A program made the position numbers and the translations under genes. A stretch of 64,000 bases of DNA from Amorphochlora amoebiformis. Lineage: Eukaryota; Cercozoa; Chlorarachniophyceae. The DNA lies in contig BAAHQB010000196.1 in NCBI GenBank assembly GCA_054601695.1, positions 124,001 through 188,000 on the forward strand, given 5' to 3'. The number at the start of each line of letters is the position of its first letter. Position 1 is the first letter of the stretch. Shown here one piece after another: positions 63,981-64,000 of this stretch. Under the pieces are notes generated by a model. It was not told where the DNA came from, searched no databases, and was given only the letters and a program-made list of their open reading frames with translations.

Positions 63981-64000
63981 CTGGGGCGCTTGGGAGACAA

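Overview
This window looks like nuclear DNA of a photosynthetic, or ancestrally photosynthetic, protist with a complex plastid. Split genes with many short exons run on both strands. Introns are GT-AG with a few GC-AG, and most are swollen by long (TA)n tracts and minisatellites. Two genes carry N-termini of the signal-plus-transit type, one encodes a plastid-type rhodanese protein, and one appears to use UGA as selenocysteine. The lineage (chlorarachniophyte, stramenopile, cryptophyte or other) cannot be fixed from sequence alone. Nothing bacterial, viral or CRISPR-like was seen.

Most apparent ORFs here are translated TA or CA repeats. The real genes were read by joining short GC-richer islands with splice signals and checking that the codon phase carries across every junction. 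From left to right: (1) 626-11556 +, a Lys/Pro/Ser-rich, probably nuclear protein in 20 exons, 5' end not found; (2) 12759-18720 -, a 261-residue organelle-targeted membrane protein in nine exons; (3) 18939-28689 +, a plastid STR14-like rhodanese protein; (4) 29514-30166 -, a disrupted ankyrin-repeat gene; (5) 30216-36190 +, a thioredoxin-fold protein whose redox motif reads Trp-UGA-Pro-Ser-Cys, with a SECIS-like hairpin about 100 bases after its stop; (6) 38844-41352 -, a coiled-coil protein; (7) 41411-43377 +, a Spg1/Tem1 GTPase that starts 58 bases from gene 6; (8) 45156-46103 -, a Ser/Arg-rich protein; (9) 46760-47003 +, the 3' end of a small membrane protein; (10) 47733-63980 and beyond, -, a cyclic-nucleotide-binding K+-channel-like protein with 25 exons in view.

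Gene order is largely divergent and convergent, with compact int­ergenic gaps at two divergent pairs (2/3 and 6/7) although introns reach kilobases. Inside introns, pieces of exons together with their splice sites are repeatedly copied in tandem and separated by (TA)n, and some of these copies have grown into minisatellites. The most notable candidates are the selenoprotein, the microsatellite-built splice sites, and this splice-junction duplication process. All exon borders were set by eye and need RNA evidence.
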